64,000 nt of DNA. Source: Flavobacterium xanthum (GTDB lineage Bacteria > Bacteroidota > Bacteroidia > Flavobacteriales > Flavobacteriaceae). Position numbers and translations under genes: made by a program. The stretch lies in the NCBI RefSeq assembly GCF_900142695.1, contig NZ_FRBU01000020.1, positions 1 through 64,000 of the forward strand, in the 5' to 3' direction. Positions within the stretch are counted from its first letter, which is position 1, and each line of letters opens with the position of its first letter. Under the pieces are notes generated by a model. The model was not told where the DNA came from. It ran no database searches and saw only the letters and a list, made by a program, of their open reading frames with translations. This document shows, piece by piece, positions 1 through 9,183 of this stretch.

Positions 1-185
1 CAGGGAAAAGAATTAATTTTCTTTTCTTTGTTCTGAAAAAATATTTCATCTTTCTTTGAGATTCCTAACTTTCGCATTTATTAATTGAATTCAAGAATTA
101 TAAAAGATCAAAAAAATATTTTTAAATGAAGGAACTAGCCACAATCAAAACCAATTGAAACCAAAAGATTAAAATAGAGAACTTT

Positions 186-1913
186 ATGCTGCTGAAACAC
201 ATTCTTATTTTATTGCTTTTCGTATCGAATAGTTCTTCTTTTAGTATTTTAGCACAGACAAAACTCCCTTCAAAAAACGATGCGATTTCCATCGCTAAAG
301 AAGCCAATGAACTATTAAAAAAGGGCAACTATGAGAAATCATTGATAAAATCAAGAGTTGCTTTAAATATGGCTATCCGTTTGAAAGACAACAACCTTAT
401 TGCCGGTTCGTACAATACCATTGCAGCAAATTTTGATCAGTTATCAGAAACAGACAAAGCTTTTTACTATTACAACAAAGGGTTAATTTATGCTAACAAA
501 ACCAATAATGACGTTCTAAAAAACTGGTTGAACAACAATTTAGGTAATATTTATTGTTTTGATAAAAAGCAGTACGAAAAAGGAATATTTTACTATAAAA
601 AATCGTTACAGTACAGCACTAAAATTAAGGATTCTGCCCAAATAGTTTTCACAAAACTTAATTTGACTTGGGCTTATTTTGACATTAATCGCTACGAAGA
701 AGGTCTTCCTTATTTAAAATACATTAACAAACACCACAAGCGTTACGGTGACATTTCCACTATTGTCGCACTAAACATGCTGAATGGAATGTACTACAAT
801 TACAAAAATGATGTGAAAGCAGCCGATTTTTATTTTAAAACTGCAATCAAACTAGGAAATGCAGGCAACGAAAAATCGGACTTATCTTATTCCCATTATG
901 AATTTTCTAAGTTTTTATTAAAAAACGGTGATTATGAGAACGCTTATAAAAACCTGGCCCTTTTCAATAAAATTACAGATGAATTAAACAACGAAGAAAA
1001 AATCAACAAAGCTAATGTCGCTGGTATTAATCTCCAAATTGATGAATACAAACGAGAAATTGATAAAATAGAAAACGAGTTTAAAACAAAAGAATCTGCG
1101 TTGTTACAAGAACAATCCAAAAACAAAAAGATTGTTATTGTATTAATCGCTATTCTGCTGTTGCTCTTCTTTCTCTTTTATTTCTATTCTCAAAATGCAC
1201 AATTAAGACATAAAAACAAACTAAAAGACTTAAGAAGCAAAGTTCAAGAGAACTTAATCAATGCCTCCATCAACGGCCAAGAATTAGAACGAAAAAAAAT
1301 CGCTTCATTTTTACACGATAATATTAGTGCTCTACTTTCATCAGCAGGAATGCATCTTCATGCTTGCATCTCTCAAAATCAGTCTACCTCGAAAGAAATC
1401 ATTAAAACGAAAGCCATTTTAGAAGAAGCCCATGACCAAGTTCGAGATTTATCTCATGAATTAATGCCTTCGCTTTTAGCCCGATTTGGCTTATTTGACG
1501 CCTTAGATGACTTATGCGAAAAAAATTCAAGTTCTATTCTTCACTTTGAATATTCCAGTTCCTTAAATAGAAAAACGCGTTACGATGAAGATTTTGAAAT
1601 AAAAATTTATTTCATCATTATGGAATTACTTAACAATACTATAAAACACAGTGAAGCAGGACAAGCTAAATTAAGCATACAGGAAAATAATGAATCGCTT
1701 CAGATTACTATTATAGACAACGGAAAAGGATTTGATTCTACCAAATTCCATATTTTGGAAGGTTTTGGACTCAATCAAATTAAAGCGCGACTTAATTATC
1801 TTAGAGGAACGGTGGAAATAAATTCAAAGCCTAATTTAGGCACATCTATTACTATAAATGTTCCTATAACTTATCAGAAAAAAATAATCAAACCCGTTTT
1901 TCAATCTCAATAA
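186..1913 (+). CDS. TPR-containing sensor histidine kinase, HisKA_3 type
   Basis: The protein begins with a hydrophobic signal-like segment (residues about 1-24, ending near LAQ), followed by TPR-like helical repeats to about residue 300. A single membrane span lies near residues 315-335. After a short coiled stretch comes a HisKA_3 dimerisation/phosphoacceptor motif with His in FLHDNIS (about residue 377). A HATPase_c domain follows, with the N box (NNTIKHS), DNGKGFD and GFGLNQIKARL. This is the NarL-partner class of histidine kinases, with a periplasmic TPR sensor. No response regulator gene lies next to it here; one could be upstream of the window edge. Its 3' end overlaps the convergent phosphoesterase gene by 26 bp. 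The signal is unknown. Confidence 0.88.
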   Translation: MLLKHILILLLFVSNSSSFSILAQTKLPSKNDAISIAKEANELLKKGNYEKSLIKSRVALNMAIRLKDNNLIAGSYNTIAANFDQLSETDKAFYYYNKGLIYANKTNNDVLKNWLNNNLGNIYCFDKKQYEKGIFYYKKSLQYSTKIKDSAQIVFTKLNLTWAYFDINRYEEGLPYLKYINKHHKRYGDISTIVALNMLNGMYYNYKNDVKAADFYFKTAIKLGNAGNEKSDLSYSHYEFSKFLLKNGDYENAYKNLALFNKITDELNNEEKINKANVAGINLQIDEYKREIDKIENEFKTKESALLQEQSKNKKIVIVLIAILLLLFFLFYFYSQNAQLRHKNKLKDLRSKVQENLINASINGQELERKKIASFLHDNISALLSSAGMHLHACISQNQSTSKEIIKTKAILEEAHDQVRDLSHELMPSLLARFGLFDALDDLCEKNSSSILHFEYSSSLNRKTRYDEDFEIKIYFIIMELLNNTIKHSEAGQAKLSIQENNESLQITIIDNGKGFDSTKFHILEGFGLNQIKARLNYLRGTVEINSKPNLGTSITINVPITYQKKIIKPVFQSQ

Positions 1914-2385
1914 TTTCCAAATCTTTGATTTTGTCGCCCTCAATCACAAAGCGCAGCATAGTTCGTACTTGGTGAAAACCACTTTTTCCCGCTGCACCCG
2001 GATTCATGTGCAAAAGATTGAATTTTTTATCGAACATCACTTTGAGGATGTGAGAATGTCCACAAATAAATAATTTTGGCGGATTCAATTCCATTTCTGA
2101 TTTGATGTTCGGATTATATTTCCCAGGATACCCACCAATGTGCGTAATCCAAACCTCTACCCCTTCACACTTAAAGCGATTGTGCAGAGGAAACTCCATT
2201 CGAGCTGTTGCATCGTCTATATTCCCATAGACACAGCGCAACGGTTTTAGCTTTTTGATGCTATCCGTTACGGCTAAATCGCCTATATCACCCGCATGCC
2301 AAACTTCATCAGCCTGTGCAACGTATTTTAAAATGGTATCGTCAATATGACTGTGGGTATCGGAAAGTAGAAGTATTTTTTTCAA
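1888..2385 (-). CDS. YfcE/MJ0936-family metallophosphoesterase
   Basis: This small calcineurin-like phosphoesterase (165 residues) has the family metal-binding motifs in order: SDTHSHID near the N-terminus, HAGDIGD, GNID, and GHSH near residue 112. The length fits the YfcE subfamily, which hydrolyses phosphodiesters with a dinuclear metal centre. The physiological substrate cannot be told from the sequence. It is convergent with the histidine kinase and overlaps its last 26 bp, so the two share no separate terminator. A dispersed ~80-bp repeat lies just upstream of its start. Confidence 0.85.
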   Translation of the reverse strand: MKKILLLSDTHSHIDDTILKYVAQADEVWHAGDIGDLAVTDSIKKLKPLRCVYGNIDDATARMEFPLHNRFKCEGVEVWITHIGGYPGKYNPNIKSEMELNPPKLFICGHSHILKVMFDKKFNLLHMNPGAAGKSGFHQVRTMLRFVIEGDKIKDLEIIEIEKRV

Positions 2386-2431
2386 AATTGTTTTTTTAAG
2401 GGATATTTGTATCGCCAGTTCGCTTTGCTCG

Positions 2432-2507
2432 TGTCCTGCTATCCGGTAAAATCTTGTTGTCTATTAAAAAATAAAGAACAAGGATTTTCACTACTATCTG
2501 GACTAGT
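2432..2507 (-). repeat. Dispersed ~80-bp palindromic element, copy A
   Basis: Read on the minus strand, this copy starts ACTAGTCCAGATAGTAGTG, continues AAAATCCTTG, and ends GGATAGCAGGAC. It matches the copies at 3374-3453, 11960-12042 and 51159-51239. The A/T-rich central part can fold back on itself. It occupies most of the intergenic space between the phosphoesterase and truA. Confidence 0.7.
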
Positions 2508-2608
2508 ATTTTGTGGTAAAAATAAACATTCGTAATCCAAATAAAAAATCAAACAGAAACTTAACAAACTTTGACACTTGACCCCTTTCTAGCAAAAAAA
2601 TTAATAAG

Positions 2609-2616
2609 TATCTTTG
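2609..2616 (+). promoter_or_regulatory. Bacteroidetes -7 promoter element of truA
   Basis: TATCTTTG is an exact match to the Bacteroidetes TAnnTTTG -7 consensus and lies 20 bp before the TTG start of truA. A -33 TTG at the usual distance is not clear; the nearest TTG is 28 bp upstream. Confidence 0.55.
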
Positions 2617-2635
2617 TAGCTTCAAAAAAAATCAC

Positions 2636-3376
2636 TTGAGATATTTCGTCAAATTAGCTTATAACGGAACCCAATACCACGGATGGCAATACCAACCTAA
2701 CGCCGCTTCAGTTCAAGAAACGATGAACAAAGCATTTTCGGTAGTATTAAATACCACTTTAAATCTAATGGGAGCTGGAAGAACGGATACTGGTGTACAT
2801 GCTAAAGAAATGTATGCTCACTTTGATTTTGAAAAACCATTTGATCTTGTGAGTTTAGTTCATAAACTAAACTCTTACTTGCCTAAAGACATTGTAATTT
2901 ATACCATTATCCCAGTTCATGATGAAGCGCATGCACGTTTTGACGCTTCAAAAAGAACCTATGAATACCATATCAATACATTTAAAGATGTTTTTTCACA
3001 AGAACAAAGCTGGTATTTCCATCAAAAGTTAGATCTCGATTTGATGAACGAAGCGGCGCAATTGTTATTGAACCATATTGATTTTCAATGTTTTTCAAAA
3101 GTCAATACAGATGTAAATACATTTGACTGCACTATTTTTGAAGCTAATTGGAAGCAAGAAAAAAATACCTTAATTTTTACTGTTTCGGCAAATCGTTTTT
3201 TGCGAAATATGGTCCGTGCGATTGTGGGAACATTAGTAAACGTAGGATTACATAAAATTACCTTGGCTGATTTTACGGCCATTATAAAAAGTAAAAACCG
3301 AGATAAAGCAGGTTTTTCGGTTCCGGCACATGGTTTATATTTAACCAAAATAGAATACGAATACATTACGCAATAG
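2636..3376 (+). CDS. truA: tRNA pseudouridine(38-40) synthase TruA
   Basis: TruA converts uridines 38-40 in the tRNA anticodon arm to pseudouridine. The catalytic Asp lies in GAGRTDTGVHAK (D51), and the motif RTYEYHI and the C-terminal NFLRNMVR-like segment (RFLRNMVRAIVG) are present. The length (246 residues) is normal. Translation must start at a TTG codon, because the conserved RYFVKLAYNGTQYHGW N-terminus begins immediately after it and no ATG lies upstream in frame. Its TAG stop forms the first bases of a dispersed palindromic element. Confidence 0.95.
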   Translation: MRYFVKLAYNGTQYHGWQYQPNAASVQETMNKAFSVVLNTTLNLMGAGRTDTGVHAKEMYAHFDFEKPFDLVSLVHKLNSYLPKDIVIYTIIPVHDEAHARFDASKRTYEYHINTFKDVFSQEQSWYFHQKLDLDLMNEAAQLLLNHIDFQCFSKVNTDVNTFDCTIFEANWKQEKNTLIFTVSANRFLRNMVRAIVGTLVNVGLHKITLADFTAIIKSKNRDKAGFSVPAHGLYLTKIEYEYITQ

Positions 3377-3453
3377 CCCTGATAGAAGTGAAAATCCTAT
3401 TTAGTTTTTCTTTAAAAACCAAATAGATTGCAACGAATAGCAGGAATAGCTCC
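3374..3453 (+). repeat. Dispersed ~80-bp palindromic element, copy B
   Basis: This copy runs from TAGCCCTGATAGAAGTG through AAAATCCTATTTAG and CTAAATAG-like inverted sequence to AATAGCAGGAATAGCTCC. It bridges the truA stop and the ABC transporter start. Its right half can be read in frame as MQRIAGIAP, which is the basis for rejecting the upstream TTG start of the next gene. Confidence 0.75.
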
Positions 3454-3460
3454 AAAAAAA

Positions 3461-5215
3461 ATGAAAGCAAAAGCATTTGACACTAGATTATTTAAACGAA
3501 TATTAAAATTTACCAAACCCTATCAATGGCGGTTCAATGGCGTGATTGTATTTGCCATCTCCTTATCTGTATTTGCGGCATTGCGTCCGTATTTATTGAA
3601 ACAAACTGTAGATGGATACATCGCTACCCAAGACCAACAGGGATTATTACTTTATGTGGTATTGATGGGAATTGTACTCTTACTGGAGGTGTTTTCTCAA
3701 TTTTACTTTGTTTATTGGGCCAACTGGTTGGGTCAGGACATCGTGAAAGACATTCGGACTAAACTGTTTCAACACATTTTGAGTTTCCGAATGAAATATT
3801 TTGATCACGTTCCTGTTGGGCAACTCGTAACACGTTCTGTATCAGATATTGAATCTATTGCAAGAATTTTCAGTCAGGGACTCTTCATGATTATTAGTGA
3901 CTTGATGAAAATGCTCGTGGTATTGCTTTTTATGTTTTACATGAACTGGAAACTGACTTGGATTGTAATTGTTGCGATGCCGGTTTTGGTTTTTTTTACA
4001 AGAATATTTCAAAGAAAAATGCAAGTAGCTTTTGAGGAAGTTCGAAATCAGATTGCCAACATGAACTCCTTTGTTCAAGAACGGGTAACAGGAATGAAGA
4101 TTGTGCAGCTCTTTAACCGTGAAAAAATTGAGTATGAAAAATTCAAAGACATCAATTATAAGCACAAAAAAGCGTGGATAAAAACCATTCTTTACAACTC
4201 CATCTTCTTCCCTATTGCTGATATTATTTCATCACTAACACTTGGTTTTATTGTATTGTACGGTGGAATTAAGATATTAAACGGAGATAATTTTACCACT
4301 TTTGGAGATTTATTTTCTTACACCATGTTTATTGGAATGCTGTTTAATCCTTTGCGCCAAATTGCTGATAAATTCAACGAAATGCAATTAGGAATGATTG
4401 CGGCGAATCGTGTTTTTGATATTTTGGATACGGAAGATCAAATACAGGATACCGGAATCATTGAAGCACCTGTATTTAAAGGAGATATAAAGTTCAAGAA
4501 AGTTCGTTTTGGTTATATTCCAGATGAGGAAGTAATAAAAGGAATTGACCTTGAGGTAAATGCAGGTCAAACCGTTGCTATTGTCGGTTCTACAGGAGCT
4601 GGAAAATCTACAATCATTAATTTACTGAATCGTTTTTACGAAATTAACAGCGGTTCTATTTACATTGACAATCACAATATTGAGAATTATACATTGGGTT
4701 CATTACGAAAACAAATTGCCGTTGTTTTACAAGATGTTTTCCTATTTGCTGATACTATTTTTAATAATATTACCTTGAATAACCTTGAAATAAGTCGGGA
4801 ACAAGTTTTGGCTGCAGCCAAGAAAATTGGCGTTCATGAATTTATTATGAGTTTACCGGATAATTATGATTTTGATGTGAAGGAACGTGGTGTAATGCTT
4901 TCTTCTGGTCAACGCCAGTTGATTGCTTTCTTGAGAGCGTATGTGAGTAATCCTAGTATTTTGATTCTGGACGAAGCGACTTCTTCAATAGATACCTACT
5001 CCGAAGAATTGATTCAACGCGCTACCGAAACCATTACAAAAGGCAGAACTTCAATTGTAATTGCACACCGACTTGCCACTATTGTCAATGCGGACAAAAT
5101 TGTGGTAATGGATAAAGGGCTGATCGTAGAACAAGGGACCCACCAAGAATTAATTAATCGTGAAAAAGGCTACTATAAAAACTTATATGATTCGCAGTTT
5201 TCGGTGGCAATTTAA
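3461..5215 (+). CDS. ABC transporter, fused permease and ATPase (MsbA/MdlB-like)
   Basis: This is a half-size exporter: a six-helix transmembrane domain (about residues 1-320) followed by a nucleotide-binding domain. The NBD has Walker A GSTGAGKST, signature LSSGQRQL, Walker B ILILDEATS and the H-loop IAHRLAT. Family members export lipids or drugs as homo- or heterodimers; the substrate here is not known. An in-frame TTG at 3428 would add 11 residues, but those codons lie inside a dispersed repeat. The ATG at 3461 (MKAKAFDTRLF) is therefore preferred, giving 584 residues. It follows truA by 84 bp on the same strand. Confidence 0.9.
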   Translation: MKAKAFDTRLFKRILKFTKPYQWRFNGVIVFAISLSVFAALRPYLLKQTVDGYIATQDQQGLLLYVVLMGIVLLLEVFSQFYFVYWANWLGQDIVKDIRTKLFQHILSFRMKYFDHVPVGQLVTRSVSDIESIARIFSQGLFMIISDLMKMLVVLLFMFYMNWKLTWIVIVAMPVLVFFTRIFQRKMQVAFEEVRNQIANMNSFVQERVTGMKIVQLFNREKIEYEKFKDINYKHKKAWIKTILYNSIFFPIADIISSLTLGFIVLYGGIKILNGDNFTTFGDLFSYTMFIGMLFNPLRQIADKFNEMQLGMIAANRVFDILDTEDQIQDTGIIEAPVFKGDIKFKKVRFGYIPDEEVIKGIDLEVNAGQTVAIVGSTGAGKSTIINLLNRFYEINSGSIYIDNHNIENYTLGSLRKQIAVVLQDVFLFADTIFNNITLNNLEISREQVLAAAKKIGVHEFIMSLPDNYDFDVKERGVMLSSGQRQLIAFLRAYVSNPSILILDEATSSIDTYSEELIQRATETITKGRTSIVIAHRLATIVNADKIVVMDKGLIVEQGTHQELINREKGYYKNLYDSQFSVAI

Positions 5216-5556
5216 CAATCGTTCGTAATGCAATTCCAATATATAAAACCACTCGTTCTTTGTTTAAAATTTAAAAAATTGGGTAGTGGTAACACTGACT
5301 TTTGAACGTTGAAACTTTAATAAATCGCTACTTACAGTTTTTAATTTTAGAAAAATGCCCTATTTAAACTTTGTCGTTTGAAACTTTCTCAAAACAGAAT
5401 AAATTCTTAAATTCGCCCAGTCAATTAAAAAAGACAAATACATAAAATGAAGTGCGCTTTTGCAAATTTCAGCACCAACAAAATAAACAACAGTTATTAA
5501 AATAAAATGGGTTTTTACAAATTCATTTTTACAACTATTCAAATAAAATCAAAAAA
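5216..5556. other. AT-rich intergenic stretch, nothing recognised
   Basis: This stretch of about 340 bases between the ABC transporter and lpdA holds short A/T tracts and several near-repeats of GAAACTTT. No convincing ORF, tRNA, hairpin terminator or exact TAnnTTTG element was seen. It presumably contains the lpdA promoter. Confidence 0.4.
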
Positions 5557-6945
5557 ATGAAATACGATATTATAGTTTTAGGAAGTGGTCCAGGTGGTTA
5601 TGTTACAGCTATTAGAGCATCACAATTAGGATTTAAGGTAGCAATTATTGAAAAAGAAAACTTAGGCGGTGTATGCTTGAACTGGGGATGTATCCCAACA
5701 AAAGCATTATTAAAATCAGCACAAGTTTTTGATTATCTTAAACACGCTGCTGATTATGGATTGACGGTTTCCTCCTTTGACAAAGACTTCTCAGCAGTTG
5801 TTCAACGCAGTCGTTCAGTGGCTGACGGAATGAGCAAAGGGGTTCAATTTTTGATGAAAAAAAATAAAATTGATGTGCTTGACGGTTTTGGAAAACTAAA
5901 ACCAGGAAAAAAAGTTGACGTTACTGACAAAGACAATAAAGTCACTGAATACAGTGCAGACCATATCATCATTGCTACTGGAGCACGTTCTCGTGAGTTA
6001 CCAAACTTACCACAAGACGGTGTAAAAGTAATCGGTTATCGTAAAGCGATGACTTTAGCTACCCAACCAAAATCAATGATTATTGTAGGTTCGGGAGCGA
6101 TTGGAGTTGAATTTGCACATTTTTACAATTCGATGGGAACCGATGTAACGATTGTAGAATTCATGCCAAATGTAGTTCCGGTTGAAGACGAAGACATTTC
6201 GAAACAAATGGAACGCTCTTTGAAAAAAGCTGGAATCAAAATCATGACAAGCTCATCAGTAGAAAGAATTGATACGACTGGTGCAGGAGTTAAAGCATTT
6301 GTAAAAACAGCAAAAGGAGAAGAAGTTTTAGAAGCAGAAATTTTGCTATCGGCTGTTGGAATCAAAACCAACATTGAAAACATCGGATTAGAGGAAGTTG
6401 GAATCGCTACTGACAAAGATAAAATTTTGGTAAATGCCTACAACCAAACTAACATTCCAGGTTATTACGCCATTGGTGATGTTACACCAGGACAAGCGTT
6501 AGCTCACGTAGCTTCGGCAGAAGGAATCAATTGTGTAGAGAAAATTGCAGGACTTCACGTTGAGCCTATCGACTACGGAAACGTTCCAGGATGTACGTAT
6601 GCAACTCCTGAAATTGCATCTGTAGGTTTGACTGAAAAACAAGCTAAAGAAAAAGGATACGAATTGAAAATTGGTAAATTCCCTTTCTCAGCGTCAGGAA
6701 AAGCAAAAGCTGCCGGAACTCCAGATGGTTTTGTAAAAGTAATTTTTGATGCTAAATACGGAGAATGGTTAGGATGTCACATGATTGGAGCCGGAGTTAC
6801 AGATATGATTGCTGAGGCAGTTGTAGCACGTAAACTGGAAACTACAGGTCACGAAATCCTAAAATCAATCCACCCACATCCAACGATGAGCGAAGCCGTT
6901 ATGGAAGCTGTAGCTGCTGCGTATGATGAGGTAATTCACTTGTAA
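5557..6945 (+). CDS. lpdA: Dihydrolipoyl dehydrogenase
   Basis: This is the E3 component of 2-oxoacid dehydrogenase complexes. It reoxidises dihydrolipoamide with NAD+ through FAD and a redox disulfide. The N-terminal FAD-binding GxGxxG (GSGPGGY) is followed by the disulfide motif GGVCLNWGCIPTKA (C40 and C45). A second GxGxxG (GSGAIGVEF) binds NAD, and the C-terminal dimer interface carries the catalytic His-Glu segment HPHPTMSEAV. At 462 residues it is full length. It stands alone, with no E1 or E2 gene nearby, and has its own terminator. The codon and base composition match its neighbours. Confidence 0.95.
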   Translation: MKYDIIVLGSGPGGYVTAIRASQLGFKVAIIEKENLGGVCLNWGCIPTKALLKSAQVFDYLKHAADYGLTVSSFDKDFSAVVQRSRSVADGMSKGVQFLMKKNKIDVLDGFGKLKPGKKVDVTDKDNKVTEYSADHIIIATGARSRELPNLPQDGVKVIGYRKAMTLATQPKSMIIVGSGAIGVEFAHFYNSMGTDVTIVEFMPNVVPVEDEDISKQMERSLKKAGIKIMTSSSVERIDTTGAGVKAFVKTAKGEEVLEAEILLSAVGIKTNIENIGLEEVGIATDKDKILVNAYNQTNIPGYYAIGDVTPGQALAHVASAEGINCVEKIAGLHVEPIDYGNVPGCTYATPEIASVGLTEKQAKEKGYELKIGKFPFSASGKAKAAGTPDGFVKVIFDAKYGEWLGCHMIGAGVTDMIAEAVVARKLETTGHEILKSIHPHPTMSEAVMEAVAAAYDEVIHL

Positions 6946-6993
6946 ATAAAAACTCTATAGAAGTGTACTGTTGCAGTTCTAGAAGAAAATAAC

Positions 6994-7027
6994 AAATCCG
7001 ATTGGTGTACGCCAATCGGATTTTTTT
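6994..7027 (+). terminator. Rho-independent terminator of lpdA
   Basis: A 12-bp stem AAATCCGATTGG / CCAATCGGATTT with a 6-base loop is followed by a T run, about 50 bp after the lpdA stop. Confidence 0.85.
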
Positions 7028-7275
7028 ATAGGTTAAATTAAGGAGTTCATTTGAACTGCCACTTCTTTACTTTGTGTACTTGGCGGTACAACAAACCACG
7101 CTAAACCACTATTATTCAAAATCTTAAATAAATTAAAAAACAGTTTAACTTAGAATTATGAAACTTTTCTACAGAATTACATAACAAAATATTCTTACCT
7201 AATTCCGTACTTTGAATAAATCAAAATTGTCGAACAGACAAGTCGATTTTTGGTAATGGTTTAAATATACGTCTT
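7028..7275. other. Intergenic region upstream of unknown gene
   Basis: About 250 AT-rich bases. The only reading frames are tiny (for example eight codons beginning MKLFYRIT). A short inverted pair TTGTC/GACAA lies near 7228-7242. No recognised gene or element. Confidence 0.35.
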
Positions 7276-8061
7276 ATGAAAAATATTTATTTAAATGCTG
7301 GAACACTAAATGAAGTTTTTACTGAAATTCAAACCTCTTTTAATGGAGTTTTAAATTCAAACAACAACGAGTTTAAACTAATCTTAAATACCGATTTGAT
7401 CAAGGGAAATATTGATGGAATTAATTTCATAAATGGTATTACATCGATTCAGGTTAGTCTTACTTTTTTTGATGATGTCACGCTTAGCATAGAATCATTT
7501 AGTAACTCTTCTATTGTATTCGCGTATTGCAATGAGGAGCATTTTAGACATAGTTATGGTATTTCTGGTCCACAATTCACTATCCAAAAACAGCATACTG
7601 CAATCGAAAGTAGCAATCGAAGTGTGAACAGTATATTATATTTCAAAAAAAACAATCCGGTACAATTTTCAATTATTAAGGTAGAAACTGAAAGTTTGGA
7701 ACTAAACAGCACCGATTCATTACTTTCGGATCTCAAAAAGACTTTTTTAAATAAACAACCAAATTTTACCTATCACGGCATTCAAAATTTAAGAATTGCA
7801 GAAAAATGGAATCAATTGAAAGCGATAACAGAGCAAGGAATGGTGGGACACATTCTCAAAAAAGACCTAATACAATCGATAGTAGTACTCGAAATTGAAG
7901 ACAACACAGATCCGGTACTTAAAATGGCACGTGGTATTAAACGATCAACTTTACTCCAGATAAATGAAACGAAAAAGATCTATAGTTTCATCAAACAGTA
8001 TTCTTTTGACGTCCTTTACAACAAAGTCATCAGTTCAAAAAGCAGACTTTTTATTAAGTAA
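7276..8061 (+). CDS. Hypothetical protein, 261 residues
   Basis: I do not recognise a family. The protein has no signal peptide or membrane segment. The N-terminal half is rich in Asn, Ser and beta-prone residues. The C-terminal third (from about residue 170) is helical and basic, with stretches such as IAEKWNQLKAITEQG and MARGIKRSTLLQI. Such a tail could bind another protein or nucleic acid, but this is inference only. The gene stands alone between lpdA and cysE with long gaps on both sides, so context gives no function. The ATG start lies after a suitable A/T-rich leader, and the frame is open throughout, consistent with a real gene. Confidence 0.7.
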   Translation: MKNIYLNAGTLNEVFTEIQTSFNGVLNSNNNEFKLILNTDLIKGNIDGINFINGITSIQVSLTFFDDVTLSIESFSNSSIVFAYCNEEHFRHSYGISGPQFTIQKQHTAIESSNRSVNSILYFKKNNPVQFSIIKVETESLELNSTDSLLSDLKKTFLNKQPNFTYHGIQNLRIAEKWNQLKAITEQGMVGHILKKDLIQSIVVLEIEDNTDPVLKMARGIKRSTLLQINETKKIYSFIKQYSFDVLYNKVISSKSRLFIK

Positions 8062-8285
8062 TAATACTAAAAAATGGAATCCCGCAGTTACCTTATTTTT
8101 AAATAATATACCAGATTTAGAATTGCGCTAATTATTGCGCTATCTCATGAATGCTGACTGGATTTATGTTCATAAATAAGACCTTTATCCAAAACCATTT
8201 ACAACACAATACATACTTTTTGTGGGAATTTAACATATTAACATTAATTTACAAAGTAGCGTTATGAAACTATTCAATTCTACTC

Positions 8286-8293
8286 TATCTTTG
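8286..8293 (+). promoter_or_regulatory. Bacteroidetes -7 promoter element of cysE-cysM
   Basis: TATCTTTG matches TAnnTTTG exactly. A small hairpin CGAG-loop-CTCG lies just downstream (8300-8315), in the predicted leader, before the cysE ATG at 8342. Confidence 0.6.
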
Positions 8294-8341
8294 TATTTCG
8301 AGTATTTTTGCTCGTTTAATTTAGATTTTATTCCAAAATAA

Positions 8342-9178
8342 ATGAATACTGAAAATAACCGCTTTTCGAATATACTGCAGGAAAGTCAAAATAATAATTG
8401 GGTCAGAGCCATTGATTCTTCTAAAATTATTAATTGGATTGACGATTTGTTCAAAATATTATTTCCTGAGAAAGCATTAGAAACGATCCAAATCGAATTG
8501 CTGTTAGACCAGAGTAAAGCCAACTTTATTTCTATACTTTCGGAGATTGTAAAAGACAAAACAGCGAATCAAATTTTAGATGATGCCGAAGCGTTTTATG
8601 CTGCACTTCCTGATTTATATTCCTCCATGCAAAAAGATGCGCAAGCTATATTAGACACGGATCCCGCTGCGGATTGCATTCAGGAAATCATCAATTCGTA
8701 TCCAGGCTTTTTTGCTATAGAAGTCTATCGAATTGCTAATGTCATTGCTTCCCTTACTGCTTGCTTACTGCCTCGAATTCTTACCGAGTACGCACACAGT
8801 AAAACAGGAATTGACATTCACCCTAGCGCCACAATAGGTGTTCCTTTCATGATTGATCATGGTACTGGAATTGTCATTGGCGAGACCACCATAATTGGAA
8901 AATATGTAAGTATTTATCAAGGAGTTACTTTGGGAGCGTTGCAAGTCGAAAAGAGCATGCAAGAAAAAAAACGACATCCTACCGTTGAAGATCATGTTAT
9001 AATATATGCCAATGCTACCATTTTAGGAGGAAGCACTATTATAGGAAACCATAGCATTGTAGGGGGTAATACATTCATAACCAAAAGTATGAATCCATAT
9101 TCATTTGTCATGCAATCAAATAAAAATACGGTTTTGAACCAACAAGAAATAAAAGACATTAATTTTTTCTCTATTTAA
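8342..9178 (+). CDS. cysE: Serine O-acetyltransferase
   Basis: The enzyme transfers acetyl from acetyl-CoA to L-serine, giving O-acetylserine, the first step of cysteine synthesis. The N-terminal helical domain (residues 1 to about 150) is followed by a left-handed beta-helix of hexapeptide repeats. That part carries the conserved active-site segment [15 protein letters not shown] and the downstream [18 protein letters not shown] turns. The length (278 residues) is typical of Bacteroidetes CysE. The next gene begins 5 bp after its stop and encodes the second enzyme of the pathway, so the two form an operon and likely a cysteine synthase complex. Confidence 0.93.
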   Translation: MNTENNRFSNILQESQNNNWVRAIDSSKIINWIDDLFKILFPEKALETIQIELLLDQSKANFISILSEIVKDKTANQILDDAEAFYAALPDLYSSMQKDAQAILDTDPAADCIQEIINSYPGFFAIEVYRIANVIASLTACLLPRILTEYAHSKTGIDIHPSATIGVPFMIDHGTGIVIGETTIIGKYVSIYQGVTLGALQVEKSMQEKKRHPTVEDHVIIYANATILGGSTIIGNHSIVGGNTFITKSMNPYSFVMQSNKNTVLNQQEIKDINFFSI

Positions 9179-9183
9179 ATACT

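Noticed and set aside
8124..8140. GCGC-flanked small inverted repeat upstream of cysE.
   Set aside because: Arms of four bases are too short to count as a real element.
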